DNA of 64,000 nucleotides from Lentzea guizhouensis. Lineage in GTDB: Bacteria; Actinomycetota; Actinomycetes; Mycobacteriales; Pseudonocardiaceae. The stretch is from the NCBI RefSeq assembly GCF_001701025.1, contig NZ_CP016793.1, positions 7,378,001 through 7,442,000 of the forward strand. The letters run 5' to 3'. Made by a program: the position numbers and the translations under genes. Shown one piece after another: positions 55,123-63,892 of this stretch; position 1 is the first letter of the stretch, and each line of letters begins with the position of its first letter. A model generated the notes under the pieces. It was not told the DNA's origin. It did no database searches and saw nothing but the letters and a program-made list of their open reading frames with translations.

Positions 55123-55262
55123 GTCTTGAGCGAATCACGCCCGACTCCGGCGAGCCACGTATCGATCGGGTGACTCGATTCCGTTTCGTCACCCGATCAG
55201 CGCACGCCGAACTTTCGTTGCAGGGCAACAGGAAGCAGGAGTGCGATGGCGGGTGGTCGTGA

Positions 55263-56249
55263 TCACCGGGCGAGGACGTAGCCGTCGTCGGGGCGGTGGT
55301 CGCGGGAGCGGCGCAGGTCGGTGACGGCGAAGGTGCGTTGCACCCAGCGGTCCGCTCCGTCGTAGCGGGGGCGGAAGGGGGTGCGGCCGTGCACGGTGAC
55401 CCGGTTGTCCACGATGGCCATGTCGCCGGGCGTCAGTCGGGTGGTGCGGGCGGCCGTGTCGAAGGCGTGGGCGAGTTCGGCCAGGGCCGCCTCCGCGCGC
55501 GGGGTCACCGGTGTGGTGGCGATCTGCGCCATGCGGATGTCCGGGTCGTCGGCGCTCCCGAAGAGCACGGGCTGCGGCGCACGCGCGGTGTTGTCGGTGC
55601 CGAAGGAGGGTGGCGGTCGGAGGACGAACTCGGGTGCGGACAGCACTTCGCGGGTGGCGTCGGGCAGCAGTGGCAGGACTTCGCGCAGGCAGGCGGTGCG
55701 CAGGCCCGCGGTGCGGTCGTGGTCGGCGCGCAGGCAGAGCAGCAGCACGTGGTCGGGTTCGTGGGGGTGGAAGGCGTTCTCGTTGTGGAAGGTCAGCAGC
55801 GCCGACCCGGCGTTGCCGGAGAAGTTCTCCTTGCCCGGCACGGGAACGACGTCCTGCACGAGGGCGCCGGACTTCTCGGCCAGGTAGGCGATCGGATCCC
55901 CGAGCCCGCAGGCCACCATGGCGAGCACCGCCGCCGCGACGGTGGGCTCGCGTTGCACCGAGTCCGGCGCGGACGGCGTGGCGGGCAGAGCGGTGCCGTC
56001 GACGGGGAGCCCGCGGAGCACCAGCACCCCCTCAGGGCCCGAGTGCCGCCGGAACCGGCGCACCCCGCGGCGCAGCGCCAGGGGCAGCTCGTCCCAGGCG
56101 TCTCGGGCGCGGGCGATCCACTCCGGTGCATCCACCTCGTGCCGGTGGCCGGAGCACAGGTCGCGCGCCAGGTGGTCGACTTCAGCGGTGTCGGACGGTG
56201 TCAGCTCGAGTTCGGCGGTGACAGATCCGGTGGTGGCGGGATGGGGCAT
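55263..56249 (-). CDS. clavaminate-synthase-like Fe(II)/2-oxoglutarate oxygenase (AsnO/VioC type)
   Basis: 328 aa from ATG 56249 (MPHPATTGSVTAELEL). Metal motif HxE in LLTFHNENAFHPHEPDHVLL, distal His and the 2-oxoglutarate Arg in VDNRVTVHGRTPFRPRYDG, then DRWVQRTFAVTDLR. HxE rather than HxD is the mark of the AsnO/VioC/clavaminate group, which hydroxylates free L-Asn or L-Arg at C3. It begins 41 bp after the unknown protein gene. With an amidinotransferase elsewhere in the window, Arg is a tempting substrate, but the pocket cannot be read by eye. It may serve the NRPS locus or a separate small pathway. Confidence 0.87.
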   Translation of the reverse strand: MPHPATTGSVTAELELTPSDTAEVDHLARDLCSGHRHEVDAPEWIARARDAWDELPLALRRGVRRFRRHSGPEGVLVLRGLPVDGTALPATPSAPDSVQREPTVAAAVLAMVACGLGDPIAYLAEKSGALVQDVVPVPGKENFSGNAGSALLTFHNENAFHPHEPDHVLLLCLRADHDRTAGLRTACLREVLPLLPDATREVLSAPEFVLRPPPSFGTDNTARAPQPVLFGSADDPDIRMAQIATTPVTPRAEAALAELAHAFDTAARTTRLTPGDMAIVDNRVTVHGRTPFRPRYDGADRWVQRTFAVTDLRRSRDHRPDDGYVLAR

Positions 56250-56289
56250 CGGCAGTCGCTCCTGGTTCCGGCGTGGACGCCGACTCGGG

Positions 56290-57396
56290 TCAGTGCCGCA
56301 GGGCGGCCACGGCGTCGGCGATGTAGTGATCACCGAAGCGGATCAGCGGCGCGTACTGGGCCGCCCGCCGGTGGCGCATGAGCCGCAGTTCACCCACGGC
56401 GTTGTCCGGTCCGTCGGGCAGTTGGGCGATGGAGCGTTGCAGGCGCACCATCGAGTAGGCGAGGGTGACGTGCCGTTCGCTGTCGATCAGGTCGGCTTCG
56501 AGCAGCGCGTCCCGCGCGGCGGCGAGTTCCGGGTCGTGGGCGGCCAGCTGCTCGTAGGGCTCGGGTACTGCGGCAAGCAGGTCTTTCATCGCGGCGCGGA
56601 ATGTCTTGTAGCCGCGGTGTTGTCGCCCGCTCAACGGACGGGACACCCGGGGTGGCTGCATGCTGGGGCGGATGGCGGCGGTGTAGTACTCGACCGGGAT
56701 CGCGCTGGCGTGGGTCATGGCGGCGGGGAAGCCACGCACGAAGGTGGTCGCGTGGCCGAGCCGTCGCAGGGCGGTCTCGACCGCACCGTGGCGCAGGTGG
56801 TGCGCGGCGTCGGTCACCGCGACCGCCGCGCAGACGTTGAACAGCACGTGCACTTGGTGGCCCACGACCCACCGCGCCGTCCACCGAGCCTTCAACGTGG
56901 TCTCGTCCACGGCCGCGGACGCGGCCACCGGCGGGTCGAGAGGGGCATCCGGGGTGGTGGCGCCGGTGAGGTCGAGCACGGCCTGGGCCATGCCGGCGAC
57001 TTCGACAGCAAGGTCGGCACCGGACAGCGGCGCCTCGCACAGGTCGTCGAGACCCCGCTGCACGATCGAGGCGCCGTGCAGAGCGGCTTGGTGGTCGGAC
57101 AGGTCGACCTCGCGCACGCGGAAGAACGACTCGCTGGTCGACCTGGCCGGCAGGTCCTCGCCGACCACGGCCGCGTCTTGAGCCGACAGCGCCGCCACGA
57201 GCTCGCCGGCGACCGCCGCTGCCCGCCGCAGCGCGGAAGTGCGCTCAACGGGACCGGCGTGCGTCGGAACCGCGGCCAACGCCGTGGCGGTCTGCTGCGC
57301 ACGGGCGCGGACCGGGAGGTCGAGATCGGGGGCTCCTCCGCCGGGGCGCGGGTCTCGGAACACGGCGACAGGTGGATATCGGGCGGCCGGTGACAT
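56290..57396 (-). CDS. unknown mostly helical protein (possible heme-oxygenase-superfamily relative)
   Basis: About 368 aa if started at ATG 57396 (MSPAARYPPVAVFRDPRPGG). An upstream ATG at 57570 adds 58 residues of low-information sequence. It is helical, with a central His-rich segment (GHQVHVLFNVCAAVAVTDAA, then HHLRHG) and a conserved-looking stretch IPVEYYTAAIRPSMQPPRV followed by LSGRQHRGYKTF. That stretch loosely recalls the P-x-x-FY-x-x-x-RP ... G-x-x-x-Y region of PrnB/tryptophan-dioxygenase-like heme enzymes. I cannot confirm the family. It is first in the unit with the AsnO/VioC-type oxygenase and the propeller protein. Confidence 0.65.
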   Translation of the reverse strand: MSPAARYPPVAVFRDPRPGGGAPDLDLPVRARAQQTATALAAVPTHAGPVERTSALRRAAAVAGELVAALSAQDAAVVGEDLPARSTSESFFRVREVDLSDHQAALHGASIVQRGLDDLCEAPLSGADLAVEVAGMAQAVLDLTGATTPDAPLDPPVAASAAVDETTLKARWTARWVVGHQVHVLFNVCAAVAVTDAAHHLRHGAVETALRRLGHATTFVRGFPAAMTHASAIPVEYYTAAIRPSMQPPRVSRPLSGRQHRGYKTFRAAMKDLLAAVPEPYEQLAAHDPELAAARDALLEADLIDSERHVTLAYSMVRLQRSIAQLPDGPDNAVGELRLMRHRRAAQYAPLIRFGDHYIADAVAALRH

Positions 57397-57897
57397 GTCC
57401 ACGACTTCGAGTATTCCGGCCGGTGGACTCCGAAGCGCCCGCCGATCGGGTGCGGTGAGGCCCTCGAATGCGGCTTCATCATGAGGTCCACACGAATGGC
57501 TCAATCCGAAAGTCTGCCGGGACGCTGAGTCATCGGAATCGATGTCGATCGGACCGTGCCCCATCCACACTATTGCGGCATTGCCGGCCTCTCATCGTGA
57601 ATTCCACCTGAGAATGCCTCGGCTCGCATGAACTCATGCGGTTGGCCTATCGCGGTCCAGTGGCATTTGGCTCTACGGTGGGAGCCGTACGGCCGATAAC
57701 CACCTGAGTAAGTGCGGGCAGTGCCCCTGCCGCGCCGAGACTCTGCTGTGGAACGGATACCGGACAAAGTGGTTGTGGCTGAAACGGCTTCGGTCACACC
57801 GAAACCCCGTCACATGTGAAGACACCGTATTCCGTGGTCGTGCCATTACGTCGTGCGGTGCCGCCGTGCGATGAAACAACACAGGAGGGGATCCGGC
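57397..57897. promoter_or_regulatory. divergent intergenic region
   Basis: About 500 bp (327 bp if the longer start at 57570 is used) between the divergent oxygenase unit and the repeat-protein gene. Apart from the AGGAGGGG ribosome site at 57882-57889 I see no clear element. Confidence 0.4.
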
Positions 57898-58632
57898 ATG
57901 CGCTTTGCGCGAAATCTGCGATCGTGGAAATCCGTCGTTGCGGCTTTGGTAGGAGTGGGCGCGCTCGCGCTCGCGGCGACGCCTGCCCTCGCCGCTGGGG
58001 ACCGGTACGTGAACCTGCACCAGTGCGTGTACTCCAACGGCAGCTTCCTCTACACCAACCTGCTGCCCAACACCCCCAACGCGCCGTTCAACACCGGGAC
58101 GAACATCTCCGACACCCGCGACACCGTCGCGAGGTGTGGCCCCGCCGTCGCCGGCTGGTCGCTCAACACCGCCAACGTGTCGGTGCTGCCTCTGGACCGC
58201 GTCCGCGGCCGCTACCTGAACCTGCACCAGTGCGTGTACTCCAACGGCAGCTACCTCTACACCAACCTGCTTTCCAACACCCCCAATGTGCCCTTCAACA
58301 CCGGCACGAACCTCTCCTACACCCGCGACACCGTGGTGAGGTGCGGTCCGGCGGTCGGCGGCTGGTCGCTCGACACCGCCAACGTGGCCGTGCTCTCCCT
58401 GGACCTGGCGGCCGACCGGTACCTGAACCTGCACCAGTGCGTGTACTCCAACGGCCGATTCCTCTACACCAACCTGTTGTCGAACACGCCGAACACCCCG
58501 TTCAACACCGGGACGAACCTGTCGTCGACGAGCGACACGGTGGCGAAATGCGCAACCGCGGGTGGCGGCTGGTCGCTCGACACGCCCAACGTCGCCGTGT
58601 TCTCCCTGGACCTGACGCCCGGCACCCCGTGA
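57898..58632 (+). CDS. secreted protein of three near-identical 69-aa repeats
   Basis: 244 aa from ATG 57898, with AGGAGGGG upstream. The signal peptide (MRFARNLRSWKSVVAALVGV...ALA) is cut near AAGDRYV. The mature protein is three copies of a unit that starts RY[VL]NLHQCVYSNG, has LYTNLL.NTPN.PFNTGTN, and ends V.[AR/KC]CG..GGWSL.T.NV.V..LD. Each unit has two Cys, probably one disulfide. Nothing enzymatic is seen. It may be a carbohydrate- or surface-binding exoprotein. The copies are also highly similar in DNA, so duplication is recent or under conversion. An 18-bp-stem terminator follows. Confidence 0.88.
   Translation: MRFARNLRSWKSVVAALVGVGALALAATPALAAGDRYVNLHQCVYSNGSFLYTNLLPNTPNAPFNTGTNISDTRDTVARCGPAVAGWSLNTANVSVLPLDRVRGRYLNLHQCVYSNGSYLYTNLLSNTPNVPFNTGTNLSYTRDTVVRCGPAVGGWSLDTANVAVLSLDLAADRYLNLHQCVYSNGRFLYTNLLSNTPNTPFNTGTNLSSTSDTVAKCATAGGGWSLDTPNVAVFSLDLTPGTP
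58003..58623 (+). repeat. three in-frame 207-bp tandem repeats
   Basis: Units 58003-58209, 58210-58416 and 58417-58623, each exactly 207 bp (69 codons). All start CGNTACNTGAACCTGCACCA. Similarity is high along the unit at DNA level. They encode the repeat region of the secreted protein. Confidence 0.92.
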
Positions 58633-58678
58633 CGGACAACGACTCACTTCCGGATCTTGACTGAGTTCTCTCTTGACG

Positions 58679-58720
58679 CCGGGTAGCTGTGGCACCGCAC
58701 CAGGTGCCACAGCTACCCGG
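58679..58720. terminator. strong hairpin, 18-bp perfect stem
   Basis: Arms 58679-58696 (CCGGGTAGCTGTGGCACC) and 58703-58720 are perfect reverse complements around a 6-nt loop. It lies 46 bp past the stop of the repeat-protein gene. It is the strongest hairpin in the window. Confidence 0.85.
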
Positions 58721-58832
58721 AAGGTCGCTCTCGTCGGGCATGGTGCGAATATCTCGCACTGAATGCGCAAATAGCGACTCAAGGTGGTGGCGCTGTGAAG
58801 CTGTTCGCCGGTCTGGAAAAGCCGGTCGGTGC

Positions 58833-59060
58833 TCACATTGCCGAAGAAGTCCGCGGGCGGTCCACCAGAACATGCATCGGCGGCCGCGACGAGATCGCCC
58901 GCACTGCCGATCTCGAGATCGATCGGTCCGCCGTGGACGCTGCCCTATCACAATGGCCGCACCCGACGTCCTCCAACTCTTCAAACTCCCGGACGAGTTC
59001 GGCGACGGTGTCCTCCAGGCTGTGGACGATGGCGACGACGTCCGCGGTGATGGTCCGCAT
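58833..59060 (-). CDS. small hypothetical ORF, possibly a truncated gene
   Basis: 75 codons from ATG 59060, 13 bp after the stop of the gene at 59074. The first ~33 residues (MRTITADVVAIVHSLEDTVA, then ELVREFEELEDVG) look like a real amphipathic helix. The remainder is Arg/Ser-rich and looks out of frame. It may be the broken start of a longer gene. No family recognised. Confidence 0.3.
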   Translation of the reverse strand: MRTITADVVAIVHSLEDTVAELVREFEELEDVGCGHCDRAASTADRSISRSAVRAISSRPPMHVLVDRPRTSSAM

Positions 59061-59073
59061 GCGATGGAACGGT

Positions 59074-59511
59074 TCACTCGACGCGATCGGGTTCGATGTC
59101 GTAGCCGGAGAAGTCCTCGAAGGGCCAGTGGGGGAACGGGAAGTCGCGTGGGCGTTCCTCCCAGATCCGGCCGTCGACGACTGTGTGGCCCGAGCTGTAG
59201 TAGACGCGGGCGAGCTCGTTGGCGTACTGCAGTGCGCTGAGCAGCTGCCGAGCTGGATCGGGATCGTCAGGGGCACCGTCGTACCCGATATCCAGGTCGA
59301 AGTACGTGTCGCGGAGGACCGGCTTGCCCTTGAGCCGGCCACTGGTGGTGCCGTTCAGCCCGACGTCGAGGCGAAACCCCGCCGTGCCCGGTCGCGCCGT
59401 GATGTCGAGCGTGGCGCCTTCGAGCAGCTCAGCAGCGTCGATGAGTTCGTCTGGAGCGGTAGGCGGGAGGAGGGCGGCGGGGGTGGTGCGGATCGCGTAC
59501 GCCCCGCTCAC
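59074..59511 (-). CDS. hypothetical protein, possibly 5'-truncated
   Basis: 145 aa from GTG 59511. The frame stays open and protein-like upstream (EEAFPHFAREVFDLTE) without a start, so the true N-terminus may be lost in a frame shift with the preceding fragment. Content: LDITARPGTAGFRLDVGLNG, VLRDTYFDLDIGYDG, LLSALQYANELARVYYSSGH, then an aromatic tail FPFPHWPFEDFSGYDIEP. This looks like a folded alpha/beta protein with a codon pattern typical of the genome, but I do not recognise the family. Confidence 0.5.
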   Translation of the reverse strand: MSGAYAIRTTPAALLPPTAPDELIDAAELLEGATLDITARPGTAGFRLDVGLNGTTSGRLKGKPVLRDTYFDLDIGYDGAPDDPDPARQLLSALQYANELARVYYSSGHTVVDGRIWEERPRDFPFPHWPFEDFSGYDIEPDRVE

Positions 59512-59512
59512 C

Positions 59513-59812
59513 TCAGTGAGGTCGAAGACTTCTCGGGCGAAGTGCGGGAACGCCTCCTCGCCTGTGCCTCCGACGAACTCGTTTCTCCGGATCGTCTTCC
59601 TGCATGCCGAGTCCCGGCAGGATAAGAAAACGGTGTGGATCGAGGGGCAGGATGATGTCCCGGTACGAGGTTGCCAGTAGTTGGTTCTGGTGGTCCTGGC
59701 CGTTCACGACCAGCACGGGTACGTCTCCGGTCCATGGACACGCGTCGCTGAACCCGAGACCCCGCGGACGGTTGAACACGATCCAGCAAAGGCGGGCAAC
59801 CGGGTCGCTCAT
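59513..59812 (-). pseudogene. DUF4238-like C-terminal fragment
   Basis: An open minus frame reads PVARLCWIVFNRPRGLGFSD, then PWTGDVPVLVVNG and ILPLDPHRFLILPGLG. This is the pattern of the second half of DUF4238 proteins: aromatic strand, GF-x-x-SD-x-P, and LPL-x-P. The first ~200 residues are missing upstream, and after GMQEDDPEKR the frame turns to Arg-rich noise while the +1 frame continues sensibly into the next gene. It is best read as a broken gene or two genes scarred by indels. Confidence 0.45.
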
Positions 59813-60190
59813 GAAGCGATTGCACGCTGCATGTGTCCAGTTCAGGAATCGCGAGGTCGAGCTAGGTGGCCCCGGTATGCCGGGCTTTCAGCCGCCAGTC
59901 GTTGATCCGAAGATCGCGGTGCTGTCACTGCGTGACTGTGGTGGGATTACTTCGAACGGCTTCTGCTAGATGTCGCGCAAGTCCAGGACGGCCTGGTGGA
60001 GGCGTGTAGGTAGGGCGTGACAGGGCAGGCGCAGGCAGCGTGGTTTACAGCCTGTACGACAAGCACGTCGCGATGCTGCTCGACGAAGCCGTCTACCACA
60101 TCGAACACCTCGGCCTCGGCACCACCGACGACGTCGACACCGCCTGAGCGGGTCGGGGATGGACCGACGCGACCACCCCCGGCCGCCAGG
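59813..60190. other. intergenic region with a possible plus-strand fragment
   Basis: 378 bp without a supported gene. A plus frame at about 60030-60147 reads AGSVVYSLYDKHVAMLLDEA, then VYHIEHLGLGTTDDVDTA and a TGA. It looks like the tail of a helical protein, but has no start and no family I can name. Confidence 0.35.
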
Positions 60191-60766
60191 TCATCTCGGG
60201 TCGGCCGGCACGGCCAGGACCGGGATCGGGATCTCGAAGTGCACGGTCTGGTTGCGGTCCGGGTCGCCATCGCGGGCGTCGCAGACCTCTTTCGCGACCG
60301 AGCGCCAGAACCCCTCCGCCCCGGCGATGCGGGTGTCGGTGTGCAGGTAGATCTGTTCGTAGCCGGGGGTTTCGGCGACGAACCCGACCGCGGCGTCGAC
60401 CAGGGCGCGTGCCAGACCACGGCGCCGGTGCTCGGCCCGGACGTACACGCGGAAGAGCTGTGCCGTCCGGTCACCGGAGTAGCGCTCGGCGATCCACGCC
60501 GGGTGGGGCGGGCTCGCCGGCCCCTGCGCCCGCACGGCCGTGGTGCCCACGACCTCGTCGCCGCACACCGCGACGAACAACGCGTGCCGCGGAGTCTCCA
60601 GGTACGTCGCGGCGAGGTCGATCACGTCGGTGTGCCACTGGGGGCTGTAGCCGTATCCGAACTCGCGGTAGAAGGTGTCCAGCATGACGCTGCGGGCTCC
60701 GGGCAGGTCGGCATGAGTCGCCAACCGCACCTCATAGGATCCCGCTGCTTGGTGGTGCGTGTTCAC
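60191..60766 (-). CDS. GNAT N-acetyltransferase
   Basis: 191 aa from GTG 60766, preceded by GAGAGGAT and overlapping the ATPase stop as GTGA. GNAT motif A is AQLFRVYVRAEHRRRGLARA, with Q/RxxGxG/A as RRRGLA, followed by LVDAAVGFVAETPGYEQIYL. It is the last gene of the importer operon, so its substrate could be the imported compound or a toxic peptide or amine. The acceptor cannot be predicted. Confidence 0.87.
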   Translation of the reverse strand: MNTHHQAAGSYEVRLATHADLPGARSVMLDTFYREFGYGYSPQWHTDVIDLAATYLETPRHALFVAVCGDEVVGTTAVRAQGPASPPHPAWIAERYSGDRTAQLFRVYVRAEHRRRGLARALVDAAVGFVAETPGYEQIYLHTDTRIAGAEGFWRSVAKEVCDARDGDPDRNQTVHFEIPIPVLAVPADPR

Positions 60767-62181
60767 TTCATCCTCTCTTTTGCGCCGTCCAGGGTCGTTG
60801 CGACCGGACCGTCCATGACGACGCGTCCTTCGTGGAGCACGACCACCTGGTCGGCGAGGCGGGCCACGACGTCGAGGTCGTGGCTGATCAGCACGAGCGC
60901 GCACGGCACGCTCGCGAGCAGGTCGAGCAACCCGGCGCGGGTCACCGCGTCCAGGCCCGAGGTGATCTCGTCGCACACGAGGACCTCGGGTTCGGCGAGC
61001 AGGGCCCGCACGAGCGCGGCCCGCTGGAGCTCTCCACCGGACAGGCCGCGCGGCCTGCGCAGCACCGTCTCCTCGTCCAGGCCGACACGGCTCAAGGCGG
61101 CCAACGCCGACGACCGGGCCTCAGCGGGACGCGCGCCTCGCAGCCGCACCGCCGTCCTGGCGACCTGGTCCAGCACGGAGCGGTGCTCGTCGAACGAGCC
61201 CCGCGCATCCTGGAAGACGTACTGAACGGCGGCGAGTGCGGTCCGCGACCGGCGGCGCAACGACCGGGCGAGTGGCCGGTCGTGGAGGAGCACCTCGCCG
61301 GTGGCCTGCTGGTGCAGACCGGCCAGGCTTCGACCCAAGGTGGTCTTGCCGCTGCCGGACCGGCCGACGACCGCCAGGCGTTCACCGACGTCCAGGTCCA
61401 CGTCGTGCAGGACGGTGGTGTTGCGGTACCGGGCGGTCAGGCCGCGCACCCGCAGGCGAGGAGCCCGATCGGGAACCTCGGCGAACACCTGCGGTGTGGC
61501 GTCGAGCAGCGCACGGGTGTAGTCCTCGCGAGGATCGGTCAGGAGCTCGTGCGCGGGCCCGGCTTCGACGACGCGACCCGCTCGCAGCACCACGATCTCG
61601 TCGGCGAGCGCCCGCACCACCTCCACGTCGTGGGTCAGCAGCACCAGCGCGACGCCTTGCGCGACGACTGCGGCGAGCTCGTTGACGACTTCGGCGCGGG
61701 TCAGGGCGTCCTGCCCGGTGGTGGGTTCGTCGGCCACCAGCACCGCCGGGTCACCCACCAGCGCCTGGGCCAGCACGACGCGCTGCTGCTGGCCTCCGGA
61801 GAGCTGGTGGGGGTAGCGGCGCAGCAGGTCGGCCGGCACGCGCGCCCGGCGCAGAGCCGTCTCGACCAGCTCGCCGGGGTCACCCTCGTGGAGTGCGGCG
61901 ATCTCGCGGAAGACGGCGTCCAGGCGGCGCACCGGGTTCAGCGCGGACGCAGGTTGCTGCGGCACGAAGCCGACGCGTCCGTGCACCTCGACGTGTCCGC
62001 TCACCGACACGCCAGAGCCGTGTTCGCCGAGCAGGGCGAGGCCGGTGGTGGTCTTGCCGCTGCCCGAGGCGCCGACCAGGGCGAGCACCCGGCCGGCGGA
62101 CAGAGCGAAGCTGACGCTGTCGAGCAGCACGTGCCCGTCCACCTCGGCACGCAGGTCCTCGACGTGCACGACCGGGCTCAC
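60763..62181 (-). CDS. fused double ABC ATPase of an Opp/Nik-type importer
   Basis: 472 aa from GTG 62181 (GTGA overlap with the permease). Two complete NBDs in one chain. First: Walker A VGASGSGKTTTG, signature HQLSGGQQQRVVLAQAL, Walker B VLVADEPTTGQD. Second: VGRSGSGKTTLGRSLAG, RGLSGGELQRAALVRAL, VLVCDEITSGLD. This is OppD-OppF fused, common in actinobacterial peptide or metal-chelate importers. It energises the two permeases encoded just upstream. Confidence 0.95.
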   Translation of the reverse strand: MSPVVHVEDLRAEVDGHVLLDSVSFALSAGRVLALVGASGSGKTTTGLALLGEHGSGVSVSGHVEVHGRVGFVPQQPASALNPVRRLDAVFREIAALHEGDPGELVETALRRARVPADLLRRYPHQLSGGQQQRVVLAQALVGDPAVLVADEPTTGQDALTRAEVVNELAAVVAQGVALVLLTHDVEVVRALADEIVVLRAGRVVEAGPAHELLTDPREDYTRALLDATPQVFAEVPDRAPRLRVRGLTARYRNTTVLHDVDLDVGERLAVVGRSGSGKTTLGRSLAGLHQQATGEVLLHDRPLARSLRRRSRTALAAVQYVFQDARGSFDEHRSVLDQVARTAVRLRGARPAEARSSALAALSRVGLDEETVLRRPRGLSGGELQRAALVRALLAEPEVLVCDEITSGLDAVTRAGLLDLLASVPCALVLISHDLDVVARLADQVVVLHEGRVVMDGPVATTLDGAKERMK

Positions 62182-62951
62182 GTGCGCACCTTCCTCAGGG
62201 CGCGGTCGAACACCAGGTTCAGCCCGACGGACAACGCGACGATCAGCAGTGCGGGCACCACCACGGTCAACGGCTGCAGGAACAACCCACCTCGATTGCG
62301 GTCCACCATCACGGCCCAGTCCGCCGCGTCGGGCGGCACGCCGACACCGAGGAAGCTGGCCGATGCCACCAGGTACAGCGCCGCCGTGAGCCGGACACCC
62401 ACGTCGGCGGCGAGCGTGCGCAGCATCGACCATCCTGTGTAGACGATCGAAGTCCGCCACCACGACTCGCCCTGCATGCGCATCGCCTCCAGGGCGGGTC
62501 GTCCGGAGATCTCGAGTGCCGCCGCCCGCGAGAGGCGGGCCACGTCGGGGAAGTTGACGAGGGTGACCACACCGATGAGCACCGGGAGGCCTTGCCCGGC
62601 GATGGCGGCCACGAGGATCAGCACCAGCAGCGACGGCACCGCGAGCAGCACGTCGAGCGGCCGCATCAGCACCTCGTCGACCAACCGCAGCCGCGCCGTG
62701 GCCGCGAGCACGCCGTAGGGCACACCGGCCAGGTAGGAGAGCACGGTCGCGATCAACGCCACCAGCACGACCGTCTGGCCACCCGCGAGCACCTGGTACC
62801 AGGCATCGCGGCCCACGAAGTCGGTGCCGAGCGGCCCCAGCGGAATGAAAGGCGCGCTGCGGGTCTGCTGGTCCGGCACGAACAGCGGTCCCAGCAATGC
62901 CAGGGCCAACGGCACCGCGATCAGCAGCCCGCCGATGCCCGCCCGCTTCAC
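62178..62951 (-). CDS. ABC importer permease (DppC/NikC type)
   Basis: 257 aa from GTG 62951 (GTGA overlap with the other permease). Features: a short N-terminal helix, then LGPLGTDFVGRDAWYQVLAG (the LGTDxxGRDxxSR-like entry of DppC proteins), five further membrane segments, and the EAA loop AALEISGRPALEAMRMQGES. It forms the membrane channel with the DppB-type partner. Confidence 0.93.
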   Translation of the reverse strand: MKRAGIGGLLIAVPLALALLGPLFVPDQQTRSAPFIPLGPLGTDFVGRDAWYQVLAGGQTVVLVALIATVLSYLAGVPYGVLAATARLRLVDEVLMRPLDVLLAVPSLLVLILVAAIAGQGLPVLIGVVTLVNFPDVARLSRAAALEISGRPALEAMRMQGESWWRTSIVYTGWSMLRTLAADVGVRLTAALYLVASASFLGVGVPPDAADWAVMVDRNRGGLFLQPLTVVVPALLIVALSVGLNLVFDRALRKVRT

Positions 62952-63892
62952 GCGACCACCTCCGCGCGCGGAGCGAGCCGGAACGCCACCAGGTCGGCCA
63001 GCAGGTTCACGGCCACCGTGGTGACGGCGAAGACCACGGCCAGGCCCTGCACGACCGGGAGGTCGCGGGCGGCCACGGAGTCCACCAGGACGGTGCCGAG
63101 CCCGGGGATCACGAACACCGCTTCGACGACGATCACGCCGCCCAGCAACCAGTCCGTGGTCCGCGCGACCTGCTGCACGGCCGGTGCCAGTGCGTTGGGC
63201 AGCGCGTGGGCGAACCGCACCCGCGTCTCGCCGATCCCGAGGCGGCGGGCATGGCGCACGTAGTCGGACGCCAGCGCGTCCACCATGCCCGCACGGACCA
63301 GGCGGCTGATCGAGCAGATCGGCCGGGCCAGCAGCACCACCAGCGGCAGCACCAGCACCGCAGGCTGGGCGAACAGGTCCGCGCCCACCGCCGTCGGCGG
63401 CAGCCAGGCCAGCTGCACGCCGAACACCGCGATCAGCACCACGGCGAGCGCGAACTCGGGGATCGAGTGCAGCGCCACGCTGATCGACGTCAACGCCCGG
63501 TCCAGCAGACTGCCTTCGCGCAACGCGGCCAGCACACCGACCAGCACCGAGATCGGGACCAGCAGCACCAGGGTCAGCGCCGCCAGCGCGACGGTCGGGC
63601 CGATCCCGCCGAACAGGAAGTCCGCGACCGGTCGGCCCGACACCAGCGACACGCCGAAGTCGAGCTGGGGCAGCCCGAGGAGCCACTCCGCGAACCGCTC
63701 GAACGTCGGCCGGTCCAGGCCCATGGCCGCGCGGATCTGGGCGATCCGCGCGGGGTCGGGGTTGTCCCCGGCCAAGGCCACCGCCGCGTCTCCTGGCAGG
63801 GCCTCGACCAGGAAGAACACGAGGGTGACCACGGCGAGCACCTGCACCAGCCCGAGCGCGGCCCGCCGGACCGCGTAGGACGCGAGACTCAC
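62948..63892 (-). CDS. ABC importer permease (DppB/NikB type)
   Basis: 314 aa from GTG 63892. It starts SLASYAVRRAALGLVQVLAV, followed by FFLVEALPGDAAVALAG (DppB-type first loop), six membrane segments, and the EAA loop VDALASDYVRHARRLGIGET. Its start overlaps the stop of the binding-protein gene (GTGA). It partners the DppC-type permease and the fused ATPase. Confidence 0.94.
   Translation of the reverse strand: MSLASYAVRRAALGLVQVLAVVTLVFFLVEALPGDAAVALAGDNPDPARIAQIRAAMGLDRPTFERFAEWLLGLPQLDFGVSLVSGRPVADFLFGGIGPTVALAALTLVLLVPISVLVGVLAALREGSLLDRALTSISVALHSIPEFALAVVLIAVFGVQLAWLPPTAVGADLFAQPAVLVLPLVVLLARPICSISRLVRAGMVDALASDYVRHARRLGIGETRVRFAHALPNALAPAVQQVARTTDWLLGGVIVVEAVFVIPGLGTVLVDSVAARDLPVVQGLAVVFAVTTVAVNLLADLVAFRLAPRAEVVA

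Noticed and set aside
57673..58836. 387-codon minus frame opposite the triple-repeat protein
   Set aside because: It repeats only because the plus-strand gene does; no signal peptide or start, and the plus frame has a signal peptide and RBS.
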